Assembly: GCA_031261015.1 (NCBI GenBank)
Contig: JAISKG010000261.1
Location: 1-6,054, forward strand
DNA length: 6,054 nucleotides
Source of the DNA: Dysgonamonadaceae bacterium
GTDB lineage: Bacteria; Bacteroidota; Bacteroidia; Bacteroidales; Azobacteroidaceae
Direction of reading: 5' to 3'
Position numbers and translations under genes: made by a program. This document shows positions 5,981-6,054 of the stretch, one piece after another. How positions within the stretch are numbered: the first letter of the stretch is position 1; the number at the start of each line of letters is the position of its first letter. The notes beneath the pieces are model-generated. The model did no database searches. It saw only the letters and a program-made list of their open reading frames with translations, and was not told the DNA's origin.

Positions 5981-6002
5981 CTCGCGTCATCCCCTTATCT
6001 CC

Positions 6003-6037
6003 TAAGACTTAAAGTCTTAAAGACTATAAGACTTAAA
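6003..6037. repeat. AT-rich direct and inverted repeat (TAAGACTTAAA)
   Basis: TAAGACTTAAA occurs at 6003-6013 and again at 6027-6037. The first copy also forms an inverted repeat with the following AGTCTTA (6013-6019). The remaining 17 bases of the window are AT-rich. It may be part of the same intergenic repeat family as the GC-rich cluster. Confidence 0.7.
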
Positions 6038-6054
6038 AACAATCACAATAATAA

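Larger units (their letters stand above)
5724..6054. other. Non-coding 3' flank: hairpin-rich intergenic repeat region
   Basis: No convincing gene lies in these 331 bases. The stretch holds, in order, the CG palindrome (5744-5763), the terminator (5794-5830), a spacer, a set of four GC-rich hairpins (5866-5980), and an AT-rich direct/inverted repeat (6003-6037). Long open frames here (one from 5740 to 6012, one open to the right edge) arise because GC-rich palindromes lack stop codons. Their translations are low in protein character and pass through the terminator. Confidence 0.65.

Noticed and set aside
5740..6012. 90-codon + strand ORF starting with TTG
   Set aside because: It runs through the intrinsic terminator (translated as APKLFGAGLF) and through GC-rich palindromes. 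It has no start context of its own and its composition is not protein-like. It matters only as the frame reached if the GA tract gains one unit.
6003..6037. CRISPR-like repeat
   Set aside because: There are only two 11-bp copies with a 13-bp interval that is itself part of the inverted repeat; no spacer array and no cas gene.

Overview
The window looks like a chromosomal segment of a Bacteroidetes (Bacteroidales-like) bacterium. Three things point there: a cysteine-poor Mrp of the 'NMAYF.PAE.P.NRYYIFG' type, promoters of the TTTG / TAnnTTTG kind with no clear Shine-Dalgarno sequences, and the adjacent recJ-recQ pair with a RecQ whose zinc motif sits at the extreme C-terminus. Base composition is moderate and even over the large genes. 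No tRNA, rRNA, transposase or CRISPR array is visible.

Layout. The + strand opens with the 3' end of mrp (2-319). It converges, with only 5 bp between stop codons, on a compact minus-strand operon of three small envelope-type genes. In transcription order these are a YtxH-like single-pass protein (1283-1029), a two-TM DUF1469/'holin superfamily III' protein (1022-678) and a coiled-coil protein of unknown function (681-325, overlapping its neighbour by ATGA). From 1284 to 1860 lies an AT-rich stretch. It holds a degenerate dispersed palindrome, a good + strand promoter driving two tiny overlapping ORFs (51 and 20 codons), and a strong minus-strand intrinsic terminator. The terminator probably ends the next operon, recJ (5353-3626) then recQ (3612-1861), which are separated by 13 bp. 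RecQ helicase and RecJ 5'-3' ssDNA exonuclease act together in DNA end resection and gap repair, so this is a functional DNA repair operon.

Right end (5354-6054). Divergent from recJ is a short self-contained + strand transcription unit. It has a near-consensus Bacteroidetes promoter (TTTTG-N19-TACCTTTG), a 40-codon ORF ending in a (GA)14 microsatellite that encodes alternating Glu-Arg, an alternating CG-rich palindrome, and a 14-bp-stem intrinsic terminator. Beyond the terminator is a cluster of short GC-rich hairpins followed by an AT-rich repeated inverted motif. This is the usual look of non-coding intergenic repeats in this phylum.

The large genes are ordinary. The parts worth a second look are the microsatellite-bearing unit at 5535-5830, the split small gene at 1487-1701, the permuted RecQ C-terminus, and the Mrp fragment lacking the usual cluster-binding cysteines.
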